From Pseudonocardiales bacterium (GTDB lineage: Bacteria; Actinomycetota; Actinomycetes; Mycobacteriales; Pseudonocardiaceae), in assembly GCA_023252195.1 (NCBI GenBank), contig JAHEXI010000009.1:94211-158210 (forward strand): DNA of 64,000 nucleotides. The letters are read 5' to 3'. Each line of letters opens with the position of its first letter. The first letter of the stretch is position 1. A model generated the notes under the pieces. That model was not told the DNA's origin. It did no database searches and saw only the letters and a program-made list of their open reading frames with translations. Both the position numbers and the translations under genes were made by a program. Shown piece by piece: positions 8,558 through 16,899 of the stretch.

Positions 8558-9313
8558 TTAGAAGGGCACTTGGTGGGCGAGGAGGCCGTCTGCGGGGCTG
8601 CGGCCGGACAGGGTGCGGCAGAACTGCACGGCTTCCAGATGTAGTTGCGCACCGCCTTCGCCATGCGTATAGATCCCGCCGGCGGGTCCGTCTAGGACGA
8701 CCGTGCAGGGTTGTCCGTGGCGCCTCGCCCATTCGGCCACGACGTCGGCCACGATGCGTCCGTCGTGGTCTGGAGTCAGCGTGAGCTCGCCGCCGGTGGC
8801 CCGGCAGATGTCGATCCGGTGCATCCACGGATCCCGGGTGTGGATCACATCGATGAGGTATCCGCGGGTCCAGCCCTCGTCGTAGGGCGGCCCGGGGTTG
8901 AACACCCTGGCACGTTCTTCAGCCGTCATACGGCTGCGGGCGGCGAGGGCCTCCGGTGCTGCCGTTCGCAGCGCGTCGACGAGCTGCAAAGTCGAGAGGT
9001 GGGCATGTTCGGCGACCTGTAGCGCGGTCAGGGCATCAATCCGCATCTCGCTGGTGGCCGCAGCCCGCTGGTTGGCAGCCGAGAATTGCCGAGCCAGCTC
9101 GGCCGGATCGGCGTCGAGCTTCATCATGCCGAGGAGGTGGGCGAGCACGGCGGTGACGTCCCAACCGGTGCAGTCGGTAGGGCGGGTCCAATCTTCAGGT
9201 GCGAGTTGGTCGACCAACTCGATCAAGCGCTGGTATTCGGTCTGCGCCAACCGCACGGCCTCCTCGTGCTCCAGCGGTGGGATGCGGTCGACAGGGATGG
9301 CAGTCGATTGCAT
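8558..9313 (-). CDS. Maleylpyruvate isomerase family (mycothiol-dependent, DinB-like fold) protein
   Basis: 251 residues from the ATG at 9313, preceded by an AAGGAG box 7 bases upstream. The N-terminal four-helix bundle starts LIELVDQLAPEDWTRPTDCTGWDVTAVLAHLLG. TxCxGWxVxxVxAHL is the hallmark of the mycothiol-dependent maleylpyruvate isomerase N-terminal (MDMPI_N) family, in which bundle His residues bind metal. HTRDPWMHRIDICRATG lies further on, and a C-terminal sterol-carrier-like domain follows. It is the last gene of a three-gene minus-strand unit after the TetR and MBL-fold genes. It is probably a mycothiol S-transferase-type enzyme; the substrate is unknown. Confidence 0.8.
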   Translation of the reverse strand: MQSTAIPVDRIPPLEHEEAVRLAQTEYQRLIELVDQLAPEDWTRPTDCTGWDVTAVLAHLLGMMKLDADPAELARQFSAANQRAAATSEMRIDALTALQVAEHAHLSTLQLVDALRTAAPEALAARSRMTAEERARVFNPGPPYDEGWTRGYLIDVIHTRDPWMHRIDICRATGGELTLTPDHDGRIVADVVAEWARRHGQPCTVVLDGPAGGIYTHGEGGAQLHLEAVQFCRTLSGRSPADGLLAHQVPF

Positions 9314-9336
9314 GGCAAGGCTCCTTGACGATGGGA

Positions 9337-10176
9337 CTAGTGGGCGGGGATCGATGGCTCGGACAGTGCCCCGGCGTCGGCAAGCCACCGGTCCAGATCG
9401 GACTGGTCGAACTCGCGCCACGGGTCGAGCGCGGGCAGCTGTCGCATGAGGTTGAACGCCTCGTCGATGCGCTGACCGCGCAGCACGGGCGAATGGCAGC
9501 CGGCCATGGTGGTCGCGCCGAGGCGCCGGACCGCATCAACGCAGGTGTCCCACTTGCTCTGGTCGAGGTAGCGGTGCCACGGCGCGATCAGCCGCGCCCC
9601 GAGGAGCTGCCCGTCGCGGAACTCGCCGTCGCTGAGGTCGTCGGCCTCCAGCATCCGGTGCGGGGTGTTGGTGGCGAAGGTGTCGACTGACCAGTACACG
9701 CCGGTGGAGGCGTCGAACAACCCGCGCGTGGTCGGGTTGTCGAACAGCGGTGGACGGACCGCGACGAGCACCCGGTCGCCGACGTCGACCTGATCTCCAT
9801 CGTTGACGAACCGGCATCGGGACAGTGGGGTCTCCCACTCCTCGGCCATCCGGCCCAAGCTGAACCAGTTCGTCAGCAGGGTCGCGTTCGGGCACGCTGC
9901 GAGCACTGGCAGTAGGTTCCCGGCGTGGTCGCGGTCGTCATGGGACAGGAAGACCCACCGGACATCGGCGGGATCGACCAGCGCGGCCACGGTGGCCAAC
10001 CACCGCTCGCGGCAGGCCGGCGCACCAGTGTCGACGAGCACCGGCTCTTTACTGCGGATCAGCAGTGAGTGCATCGGGAAATGACCCACCGGCGGCGCGT
10101 CCAATCCCCAGGTGATCAGGAAAGTCTCGTCGGCGATCTGGTAGGGCATCACGTCATGGTGAGCTGGGGCAGTCAT
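9337..10176 (-). CDS. MBL-fold metallo-hydrolase
   Basis: 279 residues. The metal-binding motif SHDDRDHAGN (the HxHxDH position, with an Asp in place of the second His) follows the strand PVLVDTGAP. Later conserved residues include the Asp of YWSVDTFATN and the His of LIAPWHRYLDQ. The HxxxD-type site resembles flavodiiron/oxygen-binding members of the superfamily (ODP domain) more than beta-lactamases. It lies 23 bases upstream of the isomerase-like gene and 27 bases after the TetR gene, so probably one transcript. No signal peptide, so it is cytoplasmic. Confidence 0.8.
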   Translation of the reverse strand: MTAPAHHDVMPYQIADETFLITWGLDAPPVGHFPMHSLLIRSKEPVLVDTGAPACRERWLATVAALVDPADVRWVFLSHDDRDHAGNLLPVLAACPNATLLTNWFSLGRMAEEWETPLSRCRFVNDGDQVDVGDRVLVAVRPPLFDNPTTRGLFDASTGVYWSVDTFATNTPHRMLEADDLSDGEFRDGQLLGARLIAPWHRYLDQSKWDTCVDAVRRLGATTMAGCHSPVLRGQRIDEAFNLMRQLPALDPWREFDQSDLDRWLADAGALSEPSIPAH

Positions 10177-10203
10177 GGGGGGACTCCAGAAACGTGTGCA
10201 GGA

Positions 10204-10803
10204 TCAGTGAGCGAGGCGGCGTGGAGCCACCTCGGCGAGGTACATGTCGATCGCCCGGTCCAGTTGCCGGGTCCACCGGTCCCCCCCCGGCTCGTTCGCG
10301 TTCTGTTGTGCGACCAGGCCTGAGATCAGCCCGGTGTAGAGGTCGACGTCAGCGGGTTCTGTGACGCCCACCCCGGCGAGCACCCGATGCCCCCCATCGA
10401 GTACCTCGCGGGCCAGCGAGTACGACTCCTCCGACGGCTCGAAGCCGGGGATGGTGCGCTGAAAAAGCAGCTGGTAGCGCGCCAGGTCCTCGGTGCAGAA
10501 GTCGACGAATTGGCGAGCACTTTGACGCAGCGCAATCACGGGGTCGGCATCCAGGTCCACCGAGCGATCCCGGTCGAGCAACTCGCGGTTGGCCTCGGCG
10601 AACATGGCGTCGTAGATGGCGTGCTTGGACGGGAAGTAGACGTAGAGCGACTGGGCCCGCAACCCGACCCGTGCCCCGAGCTCCCGCAACGACAACCCAG
10701 CGAGGCCATCAACTCTTACCAGCTCCCACGCGATGTCGAGGATCTCCCGCCGGGTGGCTTCGAACCGCTCAGCACGCCTGTCGCGTATCGGTAAAACTGG
10801 CAT
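10204..10803 (-). CDS. TetR/AcrR family transcriptional regulator
   Basis: 199 residues. The N-terminal helix-turn-helix reads TRREILDIAWELVRVDGLAGLSLRELG, then RVGLRAQSLYVYFPSKHAIYDAMF, the canonical TetR DNA-binding layout. The C-terminal ligand domain resembles the WHG-type domain (LLFQRTIPGFEPSEESY). It leads an operon with the MBL-fold and mycothiol-type genes and probably represses it. Two direct copies of GTCAGGTA at about 10806 and 10825, between its start and the next TetR gene, are candidate operator parts. Confidence 0.85.
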   Translation of the reverse strand: MPVLPIRDRRAERFEATRREILDIAWELVRVDGLAGLSLRELGARVGLRAQSLYVYFPSKHAIYDAMFAEANRELLDRDRSVDLDADPVIALRQSARQFVDFCTEDLARYQLLFQRTIPGFEPSEESYSLAREVLDGGHRVLAGVGVTEPADVDLYTGLISGLVAQQNANEPGGDRWTRQLDRAIDMYLAEVAPRRLAH

Positions 10804-10836
10804 AGTCAGGTATAGTGAACGCCGTCAGGTAGATTG

Positions 10837-11424
10837 TCAAGGTGCTGTCACGAGGGTTGCCAGAAGCTCGCCGGCATGGGCACGCAGCTCGTCGTCGCTG
10901 AGGCCGGTGTCGAGACCGGCCCGCAGGTAGTCGAAGAGCCCGAGGTAAGCGGAGTAGAGCAGCAGGGCGCGGCGTCGCGCCTGCGGGCCGGGGAGACCGA
11001 GCTGCGTGTAGACGTCGGTGAAGTAGTTCAACCGGCGAGCCGTGATCCGCTGTACCACGGGTTTGACCAGGGGATGGGTGGCCGACGCCAGCAGGGCTGC
11101 GTCCCGTATGCCGCCCGCTCGGTCAGCGATGGCTGCGGCCATTACTGCGCGCAACCGCTCTCCGGGGTCCGGGAGCAGGTCAAGGCGCCTGATCACCGCT
11201 TCGGTCTGGGACTGTTCCCAGTCATCGAGCGCGGCGAGGATCAGCGCGTCCCGGTTCTCGAAGTGGTGGTAGAAGCTACCCTTTGTGGTGGCGAGGCGGG
11301 TAGCGAGGGGCTCGACCGCCACTGCCGCGATGCCGCCCTCGACGATCGCGTCGACGGCAGCCCGGATCCAATCCGCGGCGGAGAGCGGGCGGGCTGTCCG
11401 CGCTTTACCGCTTGACCGGGTCAT
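10837..11424 (-). CDS. TetR family regulator divergent from a glycosyltransferase gene
   Basis: 195 residues. HTH region: IRAAVDAIVEGGIAAVAVEPLATRLATTKGSFYHHFENRDALI. The C-terminal domain is of the TetR_C_33-like alpha-helical type. It is divergently arranged with the glycosyltransferase at 11484. A perfect palindrome in the 59-base gap (11434-11458) is the obvious operator for both genes. The ligand may be the glycosyltransferase substrate or product (inference). Confidence 0.85.
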   Translation of the reverse strand: MTRSSGKARTARPLSAADWIRAAVDAIVEGGIAAVAVEPLATRLATTKGSFYHHFENRDALILAALDDWEQSQTEAVIRRLDLLPDPGERLRAVMAAAIADRAGGIRDAALLASATHPLVKPVVQRITARRLNYFTDVYTQLGLPGPQARRRALLLYSAYLGLFDYLRAGLDTGLSDDELRAHAGELLATLVTAP

Positions 11425-11433
11425 GACAGTACT

Positions 11434-11458
11434 CTACCGTACCTAAACCATACGGTAG
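11434..11458. promoter_or_regulatory. Palindromic TetR operator between tetR and glycosyltransferase
   Basis: CTACCGTA and TACGGTAG form perfect 8-base arms around a 9-base centre (CCTAAACCA). It sits 9 bases before the TetR start and 25 before the glycosyltransferase start, which is typical of an autoregulated divergent pair. Confidence 0.75.
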
Positions 11459-11483
11459 CGTATCTTCCGGGAAGGAACCGGCG

Positions 11484-12695
11484 ATGCGAACTCTGTTCAC
11501 GGTCCAGCCGTCCATCGGGCACTTGCACCCACTGATCCCCGTGGCCAACGCCTTGGCCGCTGCCGGCCACGAAGTGGCTATCTGCTCGGCGACGTCATTT
11601 CGTTGCGAGGTGGAAGCCTTCGGCCTCACTCACATCGACGCCGGCCTGGACTGGCTGGCTGAGGACATGTCCACGTGGGGGGCGTTCCCCGCCATGCCTC
11701 CGCCCGGACCGCAGTTCGCGGCGTTCGTTGTCACGGTCTTCGCCGGCATCACCACCGAGCGCATAGTTCCCGACCTGCTGGCCATCGCGGGGGACTGGGA
11801 ACCGGACCTGATCGTCAGGGAGGGCATGGAGTACGGCGGCTGCATCGTGGCCGAACTCCAGGGCATCGCGCACGCCTCGGTAGCCGGCAACGGTTATGCC
11901 GCCGTCGACTCACCGCAAGTGCGCTACTTCCCGGGTATCCGCAGCCTGGTGGCCGAGGCGATGGGCCATCATCGCGCCCGGTTCGGCCTGCCGCCCGATC
12001 CGAACGTACTCATGCCGTATCGGTATCTGCACCTGTGTTTCACCCCACCGCAGTGGGACGGAATCGATGTCCCCCGACCGGCGAACTCCCACTTCCTACG
12101 CCATACCGACACGCTACGACCGGGAGCACAGCTGCCCGCGTGGGTGCGTCAGGTCCCTGATCGTCCGACGGTGTACGCCAGCCTCGGCACCGTGTTCAAC
12201 AAGACCCCCGGCGTCTTAGAGGCGATCATTCAGGGGCTCCGCGAGGAACCGGTCAACCTCATCGTCACGATCGGCTCTGATCAAGATCCTGCTCGCTTCG
12301 GACCCCAACCGCCGAACGTGCATCTGGTGACGTCCCTGCCCCAGCCGCAGCTGCTCCCGCGTTGCCAGCTGGTGGTGACCCACGGAGGGTTCAACAGCGT
12401 CAAAGAATGCTTGAGCGCAGGTGTTCCCATGGTTGTGGTTCCGATCACTGCGGACCAGCCCTACAACGCGGAGCGCTGCGCCGCACACGGGGTTGCCCGG
12501 GTCGTGGCCACCGGCGGTCGCACCGCCGAGGCGATCCGCGAAGCCGCCCGTGACGTCCTCACCGACCCGTGCTATCGACAGAACACCAGGCGTGTCCAGG
12601 AACAGATGCATGCCCTGCCGGGGCCCACGCACGTGGTGAAACTTCTTGAGACAGCCGCGCGGCAACCGGTCCGAACCGCACAATCAGCCCGCTGA
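11484..12695 (+). CDS. Family 1 glycosyltransferase (macrolide/MGT type)
   Basis: 403 residues, GT-B fold. The N-terminus MRTLFTVQPSIGHLHPLIPVANALAAAGHEV carries the family GHxxP...LAxxLxxxGHEV motif. The C-terminal nucleotide-sugar motif includes CQLVVTHGGFNSVKECLSAGVPMVVVP, followed by ADQPYNAERCAAHGVARVV. This matches macrolide or natural-product glycosyltransferases and xenobiotic-glycosylating MGTs. A GGAAGGA box lies 9 bases upstream. It is controlled with the divergent TetR, as in antibiotic-inactivation or export units. The acceptor is unknown. Confidence 0.88.
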   Translation: MRTLFTVQPSIGHLHPLIPVANALAAAGHEVAICSATSFRCEVEAFGLTHIDAGLDWLAEDMSTWGAFPAMPPPGPQFAAFVVTVFAGITTERIVPDLLAIAGDWEPDLIVREGMEYGGCIVAELQGIAHASVAGNGYAAVDSPQVRYFPGIRSLVAEAMGHHRARFGLPPDPNVLMPYRYLHLCFTPPQWDGIDVPRPANSHFLRHTDTLRPGAQLPAWVRQVPDRPTVYASLGTVFNKTPGVLEAIIQGLREEPVNLIVTIGSDQDPARFGPQPPNVHLVTSLPQPQLLPRCQLVVTHGGFNSVKECLSAGVPMVVVPITADQPYNAERCAAHGVARVVATGGRTAEAIREAARDVLTDPCYRQNTRRVQEQMHALPGPTHVVKLLETAARQPVRTAQSAR

Positions 12696-12711
12696 CGGTA
12701 TAACTCGGGCT

Positions 12712-14073
12712 GTGACGAGGACCGCGCCACGCGAGCCGTCGATAGCTATGGATCGCGGGTTCCGCGCGGATCTGGTAGCCGTCGGGTGCGCCGTGCTGCT
12801 CGTTGCGGCAGCTGCCGTGATCGGCACCTGGCTGCTCGATCAAGGGGTGCCGCTGCACGTCGCCGCCCCGCCGTTGGGTGCCCAGTGGCTTCCGCACATC
12901 GGTCCAGGCACGGTCCCCGCGGTGCTGCTCGCGGCGCTCGTCGTGTTGCGCGGACCCGAGCTGGCTGCCCGGTTGCCCTGGCGGTCCCTGCTGGCGATCT
13001 CCGCGGTCACCGCGGCGGCGTGGACGATGTGCCTGGCCCTGATCGACGGGTGGCAGCGCGGGGTGGCTGATCGGCTGACCACCGACACCGAGTACTTGCA
13101 CGACGTCCCGAGGGTCGGTGATGTCGGCACCATGCTGCGAACTTTCGCCGAACGGATACCCGGACTGCGGCCCGAGTCGTGGACCACGCACGTCGCGGGG
13201 CATCCCCCGGGGGCGCTGCTGGTCTTCGTCGGCCTTGACCGGATCGGGCTGCCCGGCGGGGTGCCCGCCGCGCTGCTGTGCGTGGTAGTCGGTTCGACGG
13301 CTGCGGTCGCGGTGGCGGTCACACTGCGGGCTCTGGGCGCCGACGCCGCCGCCCGGGTCGCGTTGCCGTTCGGGGTGCTGCTGCCTGGCGCGATCTGGAT
13401 CGGCGTGTCCGCGGACGGCCTGTTCGCCGGGGTGCTGGCCTGGGGGGTGGCTCTGCTGGCCGTCGGCGCCACCCGGCAACGGCTCGACATCACGGCTATT
13501 ACCGCGTCCGCAGCCGGTGGGTTGCTGCTGGGCGCGACCCTGTTCCTGTCCTACGGCCTCGTGTTGGCGGGGCTGCTCCCGGTGGCCGTCGCGGTCGCCG
13601 CTCGCCGGGTCGCCCCGCTGCTGGTGGCCGGCGCAGGGGTGGCGGCGGTGGTGGCCGCCTTCGCCGCCGCGGGCTTCTGGTGGCTCGACGGCTACCGGCA
13701 GGTCACCTTTCGCTACTACCAGCCGGGGGAGTACGGGCTGGTGCGCCCGTACGGCTACTGGGTGTGGGCCGACCTGGCGTGCCTGGTGGTGGTGCTCGGG
13801 CCGGCCGGGGTGGCGGGGCTGCGGCGGGTATTCACGCCGGGGCAGGGTCAGCCGCGCATTCTGCTGCTGGTGTGCGCGGCGGCCGCGGTGGCGGTGCTGG
13901 TCGCTGACCTTTCCGGGTTGAGCAAGGCGGAGGTGGAACGGATCTGGCTGCCGTTCGCGGTCTGGCTGGTTGCCGCGGCCGGGCTGCTTCCGGCACGGCA
14001 GGCACGCTGGTGGTTGGCCGGTCAGGTGGTGGTCGCGCTGGCCGTGAACCACCTGCTGCTCACGACGTGGTGA
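12712..14073 (+). CDS. Polytopic integral membrane protein, GT-C-like
   Basis: 453 residues from the GTG at 12712 (an ATG at 12748 is an alternative). It has about ten strongly hydrophobic spans, a loop with DTEYLHDVPRVGDVGTMLRTF, a conserved HPPGALL motif and a late SKAEVERIWLPF segment. The small periplasmic-side loop motif and the terminal SKxExERIWLPF recall polyprenyl-phosphate-sugar-using GT-C membrane proteins of actinobacteria, but no catalytic DxD is clear. It overlaps the 3' end of the convergent epimerase gene by 14 bases. Membrane location is sure, function is not. Confidence 0.7.
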   Translation: MTRTAPREPSIAMDRGFRADLVAVGCAVLLVAAAAVIGTWLLDQGVPLHVAAPPLGAQWLPHIGPGTVPAVLLAALVVLRGPELAARLPWRSLLAISAVTAAAWTMCLALIDGWQRGVADRLTTDTEYLHDVPRVGDVGTMLRTFAERIPGLRPESWTTHVAGHPPGALLVFVGLDRIGLPGGVPAALLCVVVGSTAAVAVAVTLRALGADAAARVALPFGVLLPGAIWIGVSADGLFAGVLAWGVALLAVGATRQRLDITAITASAAGGLLLGATLFLSYGLVLAGLLPVAVAVAARRVAPLLVAGAGVAAVVAAFAAAGFWWLDGYRQVTFRYYQPGEYGLVRPYGYWVWADLACLVVVLGPAGVAGLRRVFTPGQGQPRILLLVCAAAAVAVLVADLSGLSKAEVERIWLPFAVWLVAAAGLLPARQARWWLAGQVVVALAVNHLLLTTW

Positions 14074-15133
14074 CCGGCTCGCGCAGCGGGTCGGTGGCGA
14101 ATCGGGCGACGCCCTCGGCGAAAGACACTTGGGCTCGGTAACCCAGCAGCTCGGCGGCCCGGGCGGGGTCAGCGGTCACATGCCGCACATCGCCGGGCCG
14201 GGCGCCACCGACGATCTGCGGGGCTGGCCCGCTCATCGCTCGGGCCAGCTCGGTGGCCAGCTCACCGACGGTGTGCGGGTGCCCGGAACAGACGTTGACC
14301 GGTACGCACCGCCCGAAAGGCGGTTCAGTGGACAGCGCCAGCGCGTTGGCGCGGGCGACGTCGGACACGTGCACGAAATCCCGGCGTTGCCGTCCATCTT
14401 CCATCACCTGCGGTGCCGCACCACGCGCCAACGCCGACCGGAAGATCGACGCCACCCCGGCGTAGGGGGTGTCGCGCGGCATCCGGGAGCCGTAGACGTT
14501 GTGATAGCGCAGCGCCCAGACGCCCCCACCGGTCTGCCGGGCCCACGCCGCAGCGAGGTGCTCCTGGGACAGCTTGGTGGCGGCGTAGGTGCTGCGCGGA
14601 TCCAGCGGGGCGTCCTCACCCACCAGCTGCGGCTCCAGATCGGCGTCGCAGTGCGGGCAGTGCACCTCGTATCGTCGCGCGGCGATGTCCTCGGCTCGCC
14701 GGGGTGGGGCCGGCACCACGCCGTGAGACGGGCAGGCGTAGCGGCCTTCCCCGTAGACCACCATCGAGCTGGCCAGCACCAGCCGGTGCAGCCCCGCTCT
14801 GTGCATCGCGGCCAGCAGCACCGCGGTGCCGAGGTCGTTGTTGGCGGTGTAGTCGGGGGCGTCTGAGGGATCCAGGCCGTGCCCGACCATCGCCGCCTGG
14901 TGGCACACTGCGTCCACCTCGGGCAGCAGCCGGCCCAGCAGCTCTCCGTCCCGGACGTCGCCGCGGACCAGCTCGTGATGCGACACCCACTCCGGCAGCG
15001 CACTGCAGCCGTGTGCCTGCGGCAGGAATGCATCCAGCAGCAGCACTGAATGCCCGTCGGCGGAGAGCAGGTCGGCGACGTGCGAGCCGATGAAACCCGC
15101 GCCGCCGGTGATCAGGATTCGCACGCCGCGCAC
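14060..15133 (-). CDS. NAD-dependent epimerase/dehydratase (extended SDR) with a Cys insertion
   Basis: 357 residues. The NAD-binding motif is TGGAGFIGSH near the N-terminus. The catalytic pair is read from SSMVVYGEG (Ser) and STYAATK (YxxxK). RYHNVYG and the RDFVHVSDVARA strand are typical of UDP-glucose/GlcNAc 4-epimerases. An insertion with HCPHCDADLEPQL (CxxC, perhaps one half of a zinc knuckle) before the YxxxK helix is unusual. Next to the GT-C-like membrane protein it may supply a nucleotide sugar for cell-envelope glycans (inference). Confidence 0.85.
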   Translation of the reverse strand: MRGVRILITGGAGFIGSHVADLLSADGHSVLLLDAFLPQAHGCSALPEWVSHHELVRGDVRDGELLGRLLPEVDAVCHQAAMVGHGLDPSDAPDYTANNDLGTAVLLAAMHRAGLHRLVLASSMVVYGEGRYACPSHGVVPAPPRRAEDIAARRYEVHCPHCDADLEPQLVGEDAPLDPRSTYAATKLSQEHLAAAWARQTGGGVWALRYHNVYGSRMPRDTPYAGVASIFRSALARGAAPQVMEDGRQRRDFVHVSDVARANALALSTEPPFGRCVPVNVCSGHPHTVGELATELARAMSGPAPQIVGGARPGDVRHVTADPARAAELLGYRAQVSFAEGVARFATDPLREPVTTS

Positions 15134-15139
15134 GCTACG

Positions 15140-16150
15140 TCACGGCTCGATGATCTCCAGCACCCCCTCGTCGGTTCCGGTCACGAACAGCCGGCCGGTG
15201 GTGCTGTCCACGGCGACGGTGTTCGGTTGGCGGACCGTGGGCAGTGGGGTAGCCAGGACTGGTGTGTTGGCGTTGAGATTGAGCCCGATCACCTCGTTGA
15301 GCGCGGTCAGGGTCACCCACAGCCGGTCGCGGACCGGGTCGTAGGCGATCCCGTAGGGCGTGCCGGGCAGGTCCACCCGACCGATCTGCCGGGGTGTCGG
15401 GCTCAGCTCGTAGAGCAGCACGGCGTTACCCCGGGTGTCGGTGACCGCCAGATGGCCGCGTTTGTCAGCGACGACATGGGTGGGCCCGGCCCCCGCCGGC
15501 AGCTCAGCCACCCGCTGCAGGCGCTGGGCGTCGTAGATGGTGAGGGTGTTCTCCCGGACGTCGACGAGGCCGACGAGGTCGCCGACGGCTGCCAACCCCG
15601 CTGGCTGGGTGACGTCGGTGAAGGTGTGCACGACCTGATCGCCGCGCACCGCGACCACGGTATGCCCGAGCTCGTTGGCCACGAACACGGTGCCGTTGGC
15701 GGCCTGGGTGGCATCATGCGGGACCGTGCCGGTGACCACGTGCGAGATTATCTCGCCACCGGGCAGCGCCACCCGCAGCAGTTGGTTCGAGCTCTCGTCC
15801 GGGACCAGCACCGGTCCGCCCGGTGCGGCCAGCTGCAGGTGCCGCAGCGTGCCGGGCAGCGACACCTTGCGCAGCACCGCGCCGGTATTGGCGTCCAGCA
15901 GGGTCAGCGCAGCCGGGTCGCGCACCCCGACGGCCACGATGTGGGTCTGTGGGTCGACCACCACCCCTTCCGGGGCGGTGCCGACCGGCACCGTCCGCCC
16001 GGCTGGCGGTGCGTTGGGCACCGGAGCGGGGGCCGGCTCGGCCGCCGGTGGCAGCTGCGTTGCTGGGGGCGCCCCAGCCGGGGGAGCGGAGCCACACCCC
16101 GCGATCACGGCAGCAGCGAGGACGGTTACGGAGATCCAGCGAGGGCGCAC
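15140..16150 (-). CDS. YncE-like beta-propeller lipoprotein
   Basis: 336 residues from the GTG at 16150 (VRPRWISVTVLAAAVIAGC), which gives a clean signal peptide with lipobox VIAGC. A further upstream ATG at 16204 would overlap the vapC 3' end by 41 bases and lengthen the signal region. A Pro/Ala linker (~25-55) precedes a propeller of repeated blades (VVVDPQTHIVAVGV, VFVANELGHTVVAV, GIAYDPVRDRLWVT, RLFVTGTDEGVLEI). It is anchored outside the membrane. It follows the epimerase start by 6 bases on the same strand and may share its transcript. The ligand is unknown. Confidence 0.8.
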   Translation of the reverse strand: MRPRWISVTVLAAAVIAGCGSAPPAGAPPATQLPPAAEPAPAPVPNAPPAGRTVPVGTAPEGVVVDPQTHIVAVGVRDPAALTLLDANTGAVLRKVSLPGTLRHLQLAAPGGPVLVPDESSNQLLRVALPGGEIISHVVTGTVPHDATQAANGTVFVANELGHTVVAVRGDQVVHTFTDVTQPAGLAAVGDLVGLVDVRENTLTIYDAQRLQRVAELPAGAGPTHVVADKRGHLAVTDTRGNAVLLYELSPTPRQIGRVDLPGTPYGIAYDPVRDRLWVTLTALNEVIGLNLNANTPVLATPLPTVRQPNTVAVDSTTGRLFVTGTDEGVLEIIEP

Positions 16151-16163
16151 GCCGGGTGATTCT

Positions 16164-16577
16164 TCAGCGCCCGGTACGACGCTGCTCCGGCGGCCCGTAA
16201 ACATAAGGCGCGCGGAGGTGCTCGAACATGGGAAAGTGCCGTACGTTGGTCGTCACCAGGTCGGCGCCCACCACGGATACGGTGCCGGCAAGCAGATAGT
16301 CGACGACCCCGATCCCCGAATGGCTGCGCCGGTAAGAGCGCGCATACTCGCCAGCGCGGCGCGTCACGTCTTCGGTCACCGGGACCCAGTCGAGCACGGA
16401 GAAGAAGTTCTCGAGGCGATCGTGCTCGTCGGGTCGGGCGCCCGCTAGCAGCTCGAAGCGGGTGAGTTCGCTGGCCACCACCGACTCGTGGGCACGAACA
16501 AGGTCTTCGAGCAGTGCCGTCGCTGGGCCATAGCCACGCAGATGGTCGACGGCCACCGAGGTGTCGAGCAGCTTCAC
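16164..16577 (-). CDS. vapC: VapC-type PIN-domain ribonuclease toxin
   Basis: 137 residues. PIN acidic residues are seen in LLDTSVAVDHL (first Asp), ASELTRFELLAG (Glu), GVVDYLLAGT (Asp) and VTTNVRHFPMF (TxNxxHF end motif). The start overlaps the antitoxin stop by 4 bases (ATGA), the usual coupling in VapBC pairs. The C-terminal ~10 residues are Arg-rich. It likely cleaves tRNA or rRNA in a sequence-specific way, as in the family. Confidence 0.85.
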   Translation of the reverse strand: MKLLDTSVAVDHLRGYGPATALLEDLVRAHESVVASELTRFELLAGARPDEHDRLENFFSVLDWVPVTEDVTRRAGEYARSYRRSHSGIGVVDYLLAGTVSVVGADLVTTNVRHFPMFEHLRAPYVYGPPEQRRTGR

Positions 16578-16852
16578 TGCAAGCCGACCTGCTCCAAGCG
16601 CTCGCCGAGGTCGCTACGCAACCCCTCAACATAGTCGGCGCCGGTGCCGGACCGATCGCTCCAAGTCCCGGCCGACGCGCGCAGGGCGGCAAGACGACGC
16701 TCCGCAGTCTCGGCCCCGTACTGGCTGCGCACTGCCCGACGAATCAGCTCCGAGCGGGACGCACCCGTCCGCGCCGCTTCCTGGATCAACAGCGCTACCT
16801 CATCGTCGTCAAGATAGATCTGCGTTCGATGCACGACATCATCATACATCAC
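16574..16852 (-). CDS. vapB: VapB-type ribbon-helix-helix antitoxin
   Basis: 92 residues. The RHH fold is visible as HRTQIYLDDDEVALLIQEAA, then ARTGASRSELIRRAVR. The C-terminal half is a charged tail that would occupy VapC. A second Met follows the first, so the start is 16852 or 16849. It forms an operon with vapC and is expected to repress its own promoter in the 48-base gap before the XRE gene. Confidence 0.82.
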   Translation of the reverse strand: MMYDDVVHRTQIYLDDDEVALLIQEAARTGASRSELIRRAVRSQYGAETAERRLAALRASAGTWSDRSGTGADYVEGLRSDLGERLEQVGLQ

Positions 16853-16899
16853 GCGACGTCACATGTGTCCACCCGTCAGCGCCACGACGCTCCCATGGG

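Noticed and set aside
12559..14052. 497-codon minus-strand ORF rich in Gln, Arg and Pro
   Set aside because: It is the antisense of the polytopic membrane protein gene; its composition (HRRHPCAGHQQRG-type) is that of a shadow frame.
15050..16159. 369-codon plus-strand ORF
   Set aside because: It is antisense to the beta-propeller lipoprotein and has no conserved motif.
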